64,000 nt of DNA from Boothiomyces macroporosus (lineage: Eukaryota; Chytridiomycota; Chytridiomycetes; Rhizophydiales; Terramycetaceae): positions 1 through 64,000 of the forward strand of contig JADGKB010000077.1 in assembly GCA_027604185.1 (NCBI GenBank). Reading direction: 5' to 3'. Within the stretch, counting starts at the first letter, position 1. The number at the start of each line of letters is the position of its first letter. Position numbers and translations under genes: made by a program. The notes below the pieces were generated by a model. It had not been told where the DNA came from, searched no databases, and saw only the letters and a list, made by a program, of their open reading frames with translations. Positions 53,301 through 63,783 of the stretch are shown here, piece after piece.

Positions 53301-56300
53301 TTATAGTAGTTCATTGATCAATTCCAAAAATTGAGCACTACTCCAGGCTTGAGTAGGACAACTTGGTGGGCACAACAAACCGTCTTTGTTTGTAAGTTCT
53401 GGCAATCCTTGATAAGGGTTTCTCTCTGTATCCAACATAAATGCCTTATGTTCAAGCAAGATATTTTCAATTTCTTCAATATATTCATCAACCTATGTTA
53501 ATATGAAATACATTTGAAGGATGATTTGGAGCTTTGGTAAAGAAATAAAGGTATGCACGGAGAAAGTAACCCATTACCCACAACCATTCTGGCCCTTGAT
53601 GATAGTTGAAACCATGAGCAATAGATGGATCGTTGGATTGATTGTTGTTGTCATAAACTCCTCGGTACGCCCAGTCGCTAGGATCAAGAGTTTTAATTCC
53701 AAGTGGTCCTAATAAATGTTCTTTGATGATCTTTAAGCACATACGAGCATGATCAGGTTCAAACAATTCAGGAGACTTTACCATCGCAATACAAATATTT
53801 GGACGCAGTTGGTATTTGGTAAATGCAATAGAAGTAGCTATACAATCCTTGTATATTCCTCTCTTGTTTACTAAATCGAAACGCTCTAGATGATACTTTT
53901 CGTCATCCTCTAAAATTAATAGCGGTTACCCAAAGGTATAAAGAATTCGAATTCAAAATGTTCTTGAACTTTGTCGTTCCATTCCTTGTAGGTGATTAAT
54001 TTTCCCTCAACAGTTACACCCTTCCATTTCCAGTATTTTTCTGGCAAATTTGACGCAAAATTCAAAAAGTATTTCTGCAATCCAATAATTTCAATTGGAG
54101 ATCCATCTCTAGGTGTAGCTGGGACACCACGAGTTCCAGCACGTTCGAAATCACCCATTTTGTCCATCCAAGTTCCACAATTCCAACGGTTCCCACCTCT
54201 TACAAACCCTGTTCGCCAATCAGTTCCAATACTAATATTGAAGCCTTCATCTCGCATTGCATGATCAAGGTTGCTGCCTGCATTCCATTCTCTGAATTCA
54301 ACACCGTTAGCATGTCTTTCCAAGATTTCATGGCAAATCTCTCCGATCGTTGAGATATACTTGTAACATCTGCTATCGGTATGAGGAATAAAATCATCCT
54401 GTCCATCAATATTCACATCCTTATCTTGGTTTCGGTATTGTGGTAATGGAACAAATCTTCTTGCTACTTGGACATTTAAAAAGTCAAGTCCTTCATCAGA
54501 TTCCGTGCAATATTCTACTACATTGGACAACCAAAACCAACATGCATCCCTTGCGTTATATCTGGGGAATATCCCGTGATCCAAGAGATTAGGAAGCAGT
54601 CCATGCTTTAATGTCGACCCAAATGCAATCAAGTGTGCTCGAGCTGCTTTGAAATTTCCGGTGAGCAAAAATAACCCTCTGATTGAAATAAACACATCTC
54701 TTCCCCATACACGACAGTATTCTGTAGAGAAATGTGGTAGTCCAGCAGCTAAAGAACATAAATTGTCCCATTTTTCAACCTTTTCGCCAGGATGATGAAG
54801 AGGCAACGGATAGTTGTTTGGTACAAGGCTAGTAGTCTTGACAGAACCATATAACTGATAACTGGTGAGAATATTTTGAATTGCAAACTTTTCATTAGAG
54901 TTCATACTCCTGAAATCAATCTTTTCCAACAATTTTGATTTTGTCAAATGCAATGCGTGGAATTTAATTGCTTCATAAGCTACAAAAACAACTATTGTGA
55001 AATATTTTGGTTTGAATGCAAGCGGTAGTCTTTTCACCAATTCCAAATGATAGCTGAGCCAATCAAGGATTTTTGCAAGGTTTGGAAACATTGGCAAGTG
55101 CTTTTTCAACCTCAAAATAATGTAATCCATCATCCAAGGCCCATTTCGTAAATTGTCGCACACAGGATGCCCTAGGTTGTTGCTGGTGGCTACCAAAGTC
55201 AGTGCACTAACAAATCCTTGTAAACCGCAATATGCTAATTTTCCAAATCCAGGAACTTCGTATTCAGTTTCTTTGATAGTATCGTACTCTTCACTACCTA
55301 CACGATACATGGTAATGTTTACTTCGGAAGCAGTTAATGGCGCAATAGCTTCTTCAAGACTTTTTGGCATTTTTTGATGAGCAAACCATAATTGCCCTGT
55401 CAAATCCCCCAACCTGCTCATAATTTCTACACCTACATTCTTGTTTTGCATTCCTAATGATTCCCATAGTTGCTGTAAAACACCGTCCTTCTCTTCATTC
55501 AAGCCAGTGCCAGCCATCCAAGTTTTGTACAGAACAATTGACCCGGGTTTAAAGTTCAAGTTAATTGAAATTTGGGATTCAAATGAATAGTCTGAAGGTA
55601 AAACTTCAACATTAGTCATATTTCCACCAGTAGTTAATCTACTGTTTAACCCAAAGATGCATCCTCCGTGAATGTCACAGTATTGCACTTCATCGTAGTG
55701 CAACTCATTTTGTGAAAGAGAATGGTATAGATTAGGTCTTGTTCGATGCGGTAACATATCTTGCTTCGTAGGTGCATCACCAGGTGCATGCTCATACGGA
55801 ATATGCCCGTTGTGTGTAACAGTTAAAATCTCCAAAGTATACTCTTCAATTAACTTGACATGCTGATTACGTAACTTGATTGTAGAATGTCTTTCTGAAG
55901 TTTGATGTTTAAAAGCACAACGAGCAATCAAAAGATATCCTTCATGAGTAATTGGGTGGACTCTATGCACAGATATATAATCATGTTCTTGGTTGACATG
56001 AATTTCAGAATATCCTAATCTCGCCATTTTAGTGTGCAACCGGTTCAACACTGTTTTGGCAGGAATGATACCTTCAATAGCTTTTGGCAATCGATACTTT
56101 CTTGTTTCTTGAACAACATCAAGTAGTTTGGGAACTATTTCGTCATATCCTTTGACACTTCCAATCGCACAATTAGACATGGCTACCAAGGCTGCATTCG
56201 ATAAGGTGTCAATCGCAGTACGTTTTTGATGAGGAGTTTCATTATCGTGGGTGCAATCCATAAACAAATTGTGAGGAACACCTTCCTTGACATTAACTAC

Positions 56301-58163
56301 AAAGTCGTGCTCCATTTCGGTGTATCCAGAACCGATATCATGACCAAGCATATCTAGCGGGAAATATTCATTCTTTAAATGTAGTGATCCAACTGGGGAT
56401 CCACCTTGACGGTGAACCAGACGAGACAATTCATGAGGGTCCCAAGCATTCTATATTAACACCATGTACCATTGCTTCCCTAATCAGCGAATTGATTCCC
56501 AATTTCCTAACAAACAAAACATCCTTTTCTTCACTTCCAGTAAAAAGCTCTGCATAAACATACAAATCTGGGTTCAATTTACGTGCTTCGCTTAGGAGGT
56601 TAGATGCAACATGAATAGGAGTAGAATGACAGTTGTCGATTCTAAATCCTTTGAAAAGCTTTGCCATCTTCAAGGTATACTCTAGTTGATGATCCCATAA
56701 CCAGGGCGAATCTTCTCTTTTATCTCCATATCGCAACTTTACACAGTCTCCCCAAGCAATTACAGTACGCTGTAAATAGGCTTTGGAGTCTTTTGATGCA
56801 AAATTAACTAATGGATCAGCATTCCATATCCACCCGTTATTAGCCAGCATTCTCATATCTGGATTTTCGTGTTGAATACGAGTAAAGTAAGTGTCAACCA
56901 GCGGCTGTTCTCTGGAAATTTGTCCTAGCTTTGGCCCATGATCATCCAAACGCAAGAATTTAGCCCTGTTTCGGATTTGTTCGAGTATAATTTGCCTATC
57001 AGCGTCCCATTCTTGATAATAAATGAGATTGATTTCATCAACAATTCGTTTGAATTCCTTAACATTAGTTTCCAAATCTTGTTGATTGGTAATGGATTGA
57101 ACAAGTTCGATTGCTCTGTCTATATTGATCTTTTTGTGAAATCGCTTGAAATCTGTCTCTCTTACAAGTTCTTTTTCAATTTGCTTGATGGTAAAAGATT
57201 CATGTTTTACTGTTAGTTTTTTAAAGCTTGTAATGAATAAATCGATTTGCTCTTTGTGTATGATTGAGAATTCATATAGCTTGAGTTTATCCAACTCTAA
57301 TGCAAAAGTAGACATTATTTGATCTAAATCCTGATGGGTTTCCATTTTCAAATCCTGAGAAAAGTCCAACAAGAATTCATCAAGCTCAAACGCTGATCTC
57401 AAGTAAGGCGCTGTAACAAGATTATAACCTTGGTAAACAATTTAATTACCTATTATTAGATACTAGATATACCTGTAATTAGATAGCTGTGTTACCTAGT
57501 GATTAAGTGAATAATACCTAGACATCAGTCATCTATATACCTATACATTAAAATAACTTACCACACTCTGGATGTTCAGTCAAGAAGGGAGAATCACAAG
57601 AAGTGTGATTCCACACAATATCAGTAGTGCTAATCAAACCCAGTTTCCTAATTTCATGCAATACCTTTTCTAGCTCTTCTTCCTTTTCTTTTTCATTCAA
57701 TTCTTTCCTGAATAGATCATTGGATAAGGTCAACTGATCTTTAATTGAATACGGCGAATTCGAAATACCCCTGGTATTTAATGGTGCAAAGTGAATCATG
57801 TTGTACCCTATATCGCTAATAACTTTAAAGTACTTTGGCCATAAATCGATTGGCGGCATCCATTTAGGAATGATTGAAATGATGCTGATTCCATCTACAT
57901 TAACATAAAGTACCGAGAGGTAGGAGCTTGTTGATGTAAAGTCTTGGATCTACTACGACCGTGAATTCCTTATCCAACTTGAATTCGTATACTCCAGGAG
58001 TATCGATTTGAACTAGGTGTTCGTAATCACTCTTTTTCGTGGTTTTTAATGGTGAAACAAGAGTATGCTTGTGGTTGGTAGTGATAAGCAACTGGTACTG
58101 CTTGATTGGCGGCGGTAATCTGATGTACTTTTGGTTGGTGTAATTTAACTCGAAGGTAATCAT
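53301..58163 (-). CDS. GDB1: Glycogen debranching enzyme (4-alpha-glucanotransferase / amylo-1,6-glucosidase)
   Basis: Bifunctional enzyme that removes glycogen branches. Exons 57914-58163, 57562-57894, 56470-57410, 53930-56450, 53512-53909 and 53301-53492; 1544 residues, the usual length. Transferase-domain motifs: [56 protein letters not shown]. Glucosidase-domain motifs: [71 protein letters not shown]. Simple introns are 19, 19, 20 and 19 nt. The second intervening sequence, 151 nt, is an array of seven abutting mini-intron units; removing it joins [20 protein letters not shown] exactly as the family requires. Confidence 0.95.
57411..57561 (-). other. Seven-unit tandem mini-intron array in the debranching enzyme gene
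   Basis: In transcript order the GT...AG units are 57541-57561 (21 nt), 57518-57540 (23), 57496-57517 (22), 57473-57495 (23), 57450-57472 (23), 57429-57449 (21) and 57411-57428 (18). Each starts GTA or GTT, ends TAG, CAG or AAG, and touches the next as AG|GT. Several have branch-like tails (TTTTAATG, CTTAATC, CTAATAA). The unit sequences are not close copies of one another beyond the splice signals. Flanking exons join in frame (phase 1) only when all 151 nt are removed. Confidence 0.92.
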
Positions 58164-58479
58164 TTTCGAGATGCGTGTAAAAATTCAAGCTTTTAAAGTG
58201 GTATTGAACTATAAATACTATCCTGAATTTTGGTTCGCTTCTGGTAGCTGGAGTTTGTGGTTCAAAGCAAATCTCTTGTTCAACACAAAATCCATAATTA
58301 TGACTCTAACTAGAATTATTTTACAGTTACTTGATTGTGATAGGAATTACAACACTCAATCCAGCCAAGGCCTAGATATCCCAATTCTAATATTGTCTCT
58401 AAAATCTTGTTTCTGGTCCAACACGTCAAACAAAGAGTGACGCCATCCAATTTCCTGAAACGAGTTTCCCAAATATAGA
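58164..58479. promoter_or_regulatory. Divergent promoter region (debranching enzyme / acyltransferase)
   Basis: A 316-bp gap between divergent starts. A TATA-like element tataaata occurs near 58211-58218. No coding signal or repeat recognised. Confidence 0.4.
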
Positions 58480-59575
58480 ATGCCAGACAGATTCTTGTTT
58501 CTGGATGGAATTAGAGGCCTTGCAGCTTTCACAGTAGTCCTTGGCCATGCAATGTACACAATCCCAGAGAACGGGGTCGACACTTTCTTTGTCCTGTCTT
58601 CCTTTCTCCTCACATTAATTCTGTATACAAAATCATTGAAATTGGCGGAAAAGGGTGCAGGAAGAAATGAATGGATTACCATGATGATTGATTATTTTAT
58701 TAGGCGGTTCCTCAGGGTGTATCCGGCTTTCTTTGTTTGTGCTGTAATGGTCAGCATGCTCAAATACGAGGATCAACAAAAGGCTTGGTTCTTGAAGGGA
58801 AGGGATTATAAACTATGGGAGGTAGATAGTGTTAACGCAGATTATTACTTTTTCCTACAGACCGCATGTCTTTTGGACTCTTCCAGTTGAACTAGAATAT
58901 TACTTTATTATTCCAATCTATGTAGGAATCACTGTACTAGCCAAACGATGGTGGTATATCCCTGTTACTTTGTGTATCATTAAATCCCTTTATGGCGATT
59001 ATAGAGTCCTGAGGGACGGACAATCTTTTCTACACATGCACATCAACACTTTTTTGAATGGGAGCTCGTTTGCTATAATTTATGTACAACTCAAAGCAAT
59101 GAACATACAGAAAAGAATACAGGAAAGCAAATACGCCGAGTTTGTATTGGATAAGATGTCTTGCGCTTTGGGGATATGGATCCTTTCGCTAGGATACAAG
59201 CGATTGTTTATGCAATGGGTTTTTGAAAAGGGAATAACTCCAGGGTTCCCATACTCTTCAATTTTTCTGGCTATTCTCTTGACAAAAGAGTGTCTCATAC
59301 CAGGCACTGTTGCAAAATTCTTTGAATGGAACTTTTTGGTATTTGCAGGCAAGATTTCATTTTCTCTCTACCTCACTCACTCGTTTGTGCTGTATCTATG
59401 GACCCACCAAGAAGATCCAATCAACTTTTTCTGGTACTTGCTCTTTGCTTCCTTTTCATTCGCGTATTTGTTCTACTCTCTAGTTGAATATCCCACAACG
59501 CAATTTACAAACTACATTTCCCAATGGATCAAGAGAAAGTCATCAATGTACTTGCCACTCAATCACAAGCATTAA
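58480..59575 (+). CDS. Acyltransferase family 3 (OafA/YrhL-type) membrane protein
   Basis: Exons 58480-58821 and 58841-59575 with a 19-nt intron; 358 residues and about ten TM segments. Signatures: RFLFLDGIRGLAAFTVVLGH, GVDTFFVLSSFLLTLILY, FIRRFLRVYPAFFVCAVM, and, restored by the splice, FSYRPHVFWTLPVELEYYF. These enzymes move acyl groups, usually acetyl, onto carbohydrates at a membrane surface. Two GT8-like genes and a deoxysugar enzyme lie close downstream, consistent with surface-glycan modification, but this link is inference. Confidence 0.87.
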
Positions 59576-59899
59576 TAAATTAGATTGCAAAAAGTATTTA
59601 TTCAAAGGATAGTGGGATGGCTAGTAACAAGAGTAATTTCAGCTTGCGTTTGATTATTACTTTCATTTCAGGCAAGATTCTGCATGAACTGCTGACGTGC
59701 GAATTGGACATTAAATAAGCCCAATGCTTTAATTCATGTACTAATAACTATCAATGTACAGCAAAAATTTGCTGACATGTATATTTCCACAACTAGGAGT
59801 AACTAACAATCACCTAACATGTCGCTATCATCTATAGCGCTCTTTTCAATAAGTACTAGGGATGAGGCTTGATTCAACCTTTCAAAAAAAGTTTTCTTT
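59576..59899. other. Intergenic region without recognised features
   Basis: A 324-bp gap between two plus-strand genes. No ORF, RNA gene or repeat recognised. Confidence 0.4.
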
Positions 59900-60892
59900 A
59901 TGTTAGCATACTACCGATACCTCCTACTAGTATTACTGATAGTAACTCTAACATTTACAGGCTCACTGTTCATTCATAAAGAGCACAAAGAGGAAATATT
60001 TGTCCAGGAACCAAAAAAAGAATTGTCGATTCCAAAAGAGATTAAGCCAAGTTACATTTACAAACTGGACCAAACGAACAATTCCATCGATGTCAAAAAA
60101 CAAAAGCGAGCGTACATGTTTTATGTTACAAATAAAGCATACGCTTGTTGTGTGATGGTATTTGCACACCGGTTCAAAGAATTTAAAAAAGATCCAAGTA
60201 TTGACGTGGTAGCTTTAGTCACTGGAATAGAAGATGATCAAATCAAGCAACTGAATACATTGAGTGTCAAGACCATTCAAGTCAACAGCATCTTGTCTGA
60301 CAAAGCGGAAGGTGGTGTTAATGAACTATACCAGGATTCAGTAACCAAATTCCGGATATTTGATGATTGGGGATACGATCGATTTGTATTCATTGATGCG
60401 GATAGTATGCTAATGGGAAACATTGATCATCTGTTTGATTTACCTGATATTCCTACTTTCTGGGCTCCAAGAGCATTTTGGCTGGAAGAGAAATATCAGC
60501 CTGCCTTTTCTTCGATATTAATTGTTGGTAGACCATCAAAGCAAATATTTGAGGCTTCACTAGCCCTTTCAGAAACAGACAACAATTTGTTTGATATGGA
60601 CATTCTAAACAAGCTTTACAGGCATCAAATAGGATACTTGCCAAACCTATACGCAATCTTGAACTCTAACTTTTACAATTACTGGGAATTCCCTAAAGAA
60701 TATTTGGAAAATGGAAAAGAACTGAACGAGAATTTCAAACTGATTCATTTGACGAATAATTACAAGAATGAATATGGAAAGCCTTGGCAGAGTGGTAGAG
60801 AAAGACCGAGTGAAATCAAACCAGAGAATCAGTTTTATTTTGATTTTCTGGATTTGTTCAACTCTTACTATGATAAAGTATGTCCGAAATAG
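59900..60892 (+). CDS. GT8-like (glycogenin-type) glycosyltransferase, copy 1
   Basis: Single-exon 330-residue type II membrane enzyme: signal-anchor LLLVLLIVTLTFTGSLFI after a five-residue cytosolic start. The catalytic part matches GT8: RAYMFYVTNKAYACCVMVFA, KFRIFDDWGYDRFVFIDADS (DXD = DAD), NIDHLFDLPDIPTFWAPRAF and IGYLPNLYAILNSNF, with a C-terminal HLTNNYKNEYGKPWQSG resembling the His/Lys substrate-binding end. Because it is Golgi-anchored it is more likely a glycan-building enzyme than a cytosolic glycogenin. Tandem paralogue downstream. Confidence 0.82.
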   Translation: MLAYYRYLLLVLLIVTLTFTGSLFIHKEHKEEIFVQEPKKELSIPKEIKPSYIYKLDQTNNSIDVKKQKRAYMFYVTNKAYACCVMVFAHRFKEFKKDPSIDVVALVTGIEDDQIKQLNTLSVKTIQVNSILSDKAEGGVNELYQDSVTKFRIFDDWGYDRFVFIDADSMLMGNIDHLFDLPDIPTFWAPRAFWLEEKYQPAFSSILIVGRPSKQIFEASLALSETDNNLFDMDILNKLYRHQIGYLPNLYAILNSNFYNYWEFPKEYLENGKELNENFKLIHLTNNYKNEYGKPWQSGRERPSEIKPENQFYFDFLDLFNSYYDKVCPK

Positions 60893-61037
60893 ACTATTTC
60901 TTTTATTGGGTTTTCTCTTGTTTCCAAATGCTTTTCTATATTAGACGCGCTCATCCTCTAGCCCATTCTTCACATGTCTCTTTCTCTCTTTGGCTTGTAA
61001 TCAAGTGGTGGCTGTATTTGTGACAAGAAAAATCTTT

Positions 61038-61979
61038 ATGAAACATAAATACTTTGCTTGTTCTAGTCTTCTCGTTATACTCGTAGTGCTATTCATTTTG
61101 TCACTTAATTTGGAAATCGATGATGTTCCAATTCAAGAAAATCCAGCCCCCCAATATATCTTCAACACTTTGCAAATTCAACCCTACAGTAAACCTGTTA
61201 AAAAAGCCTACATGTTTTACCTTACGAACCGAGACTACGCTTGCTGCTCAATGATGTTTGCTCAAAGGTTCAAAGAGGTGGGAACAGATCCTTCAATCGA
61301 TATCGTTGGTTTGTACACCAATTTGGATAACAGCACGCTAACTAGTATGCACAATCTAGGAATGAAAACTATCCAAGTTCAAGTGTTGGAATCAAACAAA
61401 GCCCAAAATCCTGTTAATGATTATTACAAAGAGGCTATCACCAAATTGCAGATCTTTAATGATTGGGGTTACGACAGGTTTGTTTTTCTTGATGCGGATA
61501 TACTTTTGCTGTCTAATATTGATCACTTGTTTGATTTGCCGGATACTCTTTTATTCTGGGCACCACGAGCTTATTGGCTCGCTCAACCGTTTTTCACCAC
61601 GACAGTGATTGTTGGTAAACCATCAAAACAAATATTCGATGCAGCGGTTGGTTTGGCAAAGACGGATAATAATTTGTTTGACATGGACGTGTTAAATATG
61701 TTGTACAAGAACCAAATAGGGTACCTGCCAAACTTGTATGGAATACTAAACAAACATTTTTTAAAGCTGAATGAATTGCCAGACGAGTACAAGCGTAATT
61801 TGCCAGATCTGAACCGTAATCTCAAGTTAGTACACTTTACTGATACAATTCATGGTGAGTATGGCAAGCCTTGGAGAAGCAGTAGAGATAAGCCTAGTGA
61901 AATACCGCCCGAGCATCAGTTCTTTTATGATTTACAGGATATGTTTTACCGTTACTGGGATCAAGTCTGTCCACAATAA
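61038..61979 (+). CDS. GT8-like (glycogenin-type) glycosyltransferase, copy 2
   Basis: Single-exon; 313 residues from the ATG at 61038 (MKHKYFACSSLLVILVVLFI), giving a type II anchor. Tandem duplicate of the previous gene: KKAYMFYLTNRDYACCSMMF, KLQIFNDWGYDRFVFLDADI, NIDHLFDLPDTLLFWAPRAY, GYLPNLYGILNKHFLKL and HGEYGKPWRSSRDKPSE. The stem region is shorter and diverged. An in-frame upstream TTG is not used. Both copies keep the DAD metal site, so both are probably active. Confidence 0.82.
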   Translation: MKHKYFACSSLLVILVVLFILSLNLEIDDVPIQENPAPQYIFNTLQIQPYSKPVKKAYMFYLTNRDYACCSMMFAQRFKEVGTDPSIDIVGLYTNLDNSTLTSMHNLGMKTIQVQVLESNKAQNPVNDYYKEAITKLQIFNDWGYDRFVFLDADILLLSNIDHLFDLPDTLLFWAPRAYWLAQPFFTTTVIVGKPSKQIFDAAVGLAKTDNNLFDMDVLNMLYKNQIGYLPNLYGILNKHFLKLNELPDEYKRNLPDLNRNLKLVHFTDTIHGEYGKPWRSSRDKPSEIPPEHQFFYDLQDMFYRYWDQVCPQ

Positions 61980-62074
61980 AAGAATCTTTTCTGCACCTTT
62001 AATGAGGTAGTTTGTAAAAAATTATTGCATATACTATTTAGGAATTGGAACTGGTGCTGATTTAAACGAAAAGT

Positions 62075-62567
62075 GAGTGGGATCAAAAGAAACACACGTT
62101 TGTGACTAATCAGATTGATAACAAGAGGCGGATAAAGACAGAATCTGGAACTCTGGTACCGGCTACATTCAAAGCGGACAGGTAACTTTATATTTATGCA
62201 GATTTGAAAGAAGAGTGGTGTTGACATGCCTCGCGCTGGTGAAATGGAAATCCAAGGGAACTGTTGGTGTAGGAGTGCGCAAATACCGACACAATTCTGT
62301 CACTAAACCAACAATAACCTCAAAGTCCTCCAGAAACTAGCCCAAAAGGAATCTCTCTGGCGCAAGGAAGGCTTGGACAAGAAAGAAATCCAAAAACGAA
62401 AAGCCGAGTTCGTTGATTCCAACAAACCTGCTCAAGCTAAAGGAAAGAACGAGCTCAAGACCGCCAAGGAAATCGCAGCTGCTCGTCATGAAAAGGAAAA
62501 GAGGAGAGAAAAGCACGGCAGACATGCTCATATCATGAAAAGAACAGGCCTTGGGAAACATTTCTAG
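62075..62567 (+). pseudogene. Fragment resembling the C-terminus of DEAD-box helicase DBP10 (DDX54)
   Basis: Reads EWDQKKHTFVTNQIDNKRRI and KTESGTLVPATFKAD, which fits the DBP10 C-terminal domain, then a GT...AG 20-nt intron-like stretch (62182-62201), and later LWRKEGLDKKEIQKRKAEF with ELKTAKEIAAARHEKEKRRE, again DBP10-like. The helicase core is absent upstream, where the GT8 gene ends at 61979. The middle part needs at least one frame change or an unrecognised intron. I favour a relic of a duplicated or rearranged gene; a short expressed protein is possible. Confidence 0.45.
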
Positions 62568-62625
62568 CACATGAATATCTAATACGATCAAGCAATTCGT
62601 TCAAAAGAAATATTTTTTATTCAAA

Positions 62626-63783
62626 CTAGTTTTGGAGCGCAATAAAGTCTTTGATATGTCTGCAAACCACGTCTACATCTTCAATAGTCATGCCGTGGTG
62701 AGCACCCAACAAGAACCCATTGGCCATGATAGTGTCAGCATTTTCAAAAGTCTCGAGATACTCTCTGTAAACTGGGTGGCGGGTGATGTTGCCAGAGAAA
62801 GTAACACGGGTCTGGACATTGTGGTTTTCAAGGTAGGTCAACAACTCTAATCGTTTTGGGTGTTGCAATGGAATAGCCAGCCAGTTTGGTTTGATGCTGT
62901 CGTCTGGGAGAATGAGTCCAGGAACATCCTTTAGGTTTTGCAAGTATCGCTCGACGTTCTGTCTCCTGATCTTTCTGAAATTATTAAACTTTTTCAACTG
63001 CACCAAGCCAAAAGCAGCGTTTACTTCGGACGACTTGAAGTTGTAACCCAGTGCACCATAGAGGAATTTAAAGTCGTATGGGATGCCGTCAATCTCGTGG
63101 CTGAATCTTTCAGACATGTCTTCGGCGTTGGTACCAATACGTCCCCAGTCACGAATCATAGATGCACGCTTGAGGTGCGCTTCATTGTTGAACATTACCA
63201 TACCGCCAGACCCACAGGCAGTGATGATGTGAGAGGCATAGAATGAAGTAGTGGCAATATCGGTGTGTTCAGTGTGGGTGAGGGTATCTGCTGAATCTTC
63301 AATCAAAAAGATATCCTGACGACCCATTTGGTTGAGTGCAAGACGGAGTTGCTCCCAGTCTGGCTTGTTTCCGATCAGGTTTGGAATCATGATCGCACCA
63401 GTTTCTGGACGAACTTTGGCAATCACTGCGTCGACTGAAGGGACATACTTGTTCAACTCGACGTCCACAAAGACTGGCTTGAGTTTGAGCTGGATCATTG
63501 GAGCAACAGTGGTGGAAAAGGTGCATGCTGGAGTGATGATTTCTTTTCCTTCCGGGAGGTTGAGACTGGCAAGTGCAAGCAAACAGGCAGACGATCCAGA
63601 GTTGACAAACAGTCCATAGCGCTTGCCAAACGCTTCAGACACCTTTTGTTCAAATTCTACAGAGTACTTTCCGAACCCTGCCAACCAGCCATCACGGAGA
63701 CACTTTTCAACAGCTTGGATTTCTTCTTCGCCGTAGGATTCGAAACCGTTTGGAGCATACCAGATCTTCTTTTCAGAGAGCAT
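62626..63783 (-). CDS. RfbH/ColD-like PLP(PMP)-dependent sugar 3-dehydratase (DegT fold)
   Basis: Single-exon; 385 residues from the ATG at 63783. DegT/DnrJ-fold enzyme: LFVNSGSSACLLALASL, EIITPACTFSTTVAPMIQ, FLIEDSADTL. At the position of the usual catalytic lysine the chain reads SFYASHIITACGSGGMV, with histidine, as in RfbH (CDP-sugar E1) and ColD, which dehydrate C3 rather than transaminate. MIRDWGRIG, LGYNFKSSEVNAAFGLVQL and FRKIRRQNVERYL also match that group. The gene looks less AT-rich than its neighbours. It would make a 3-deoxysugar nucleotide for glycans; such enzymes are mostly bacterial, so horizontal origin is plausible. Confidence 0.85.
   Translation of the reverse strand: MLSEKKIWYAPNGFESYGEEEIQAVEKCLRDGWLAGFGKYSVEFEQKVSEAFGKRYGLFVNSGSSACLLALASLNLPEGKEIITPACTFSTTVAPMIQLKLKPVFVDVELNKYVPSVDAVIAKVRPETGAIMIPNLIGNKPDWEQLRLALNQMGRQDIFLIEDSADTLTHTEHTDIATTSFYASHIITACGSGGMVMFNNEAHLKRASMIRDWGRIGTNAEDMSERFSHEIDGIPYDFKFLYGALGYNFKSSEVNAAFGLVQLKKFNNFRKIRRQNVERYLQNLKDVPGLILPDDSIKPNWLAIPLQHPKRLELLTYLENHNVQTRVTFSGNITRHPVYREYLETFENADTIMANGFLLGAHHGMTIEDVDVVCRHIKDFIALQN

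Noticed and set aside
57411..57561. Array explained as a simple tandem repeat or satellite
   Set aside because: The units differ in sequence and length; only the splice-signal ends recur, unlike a satellite.
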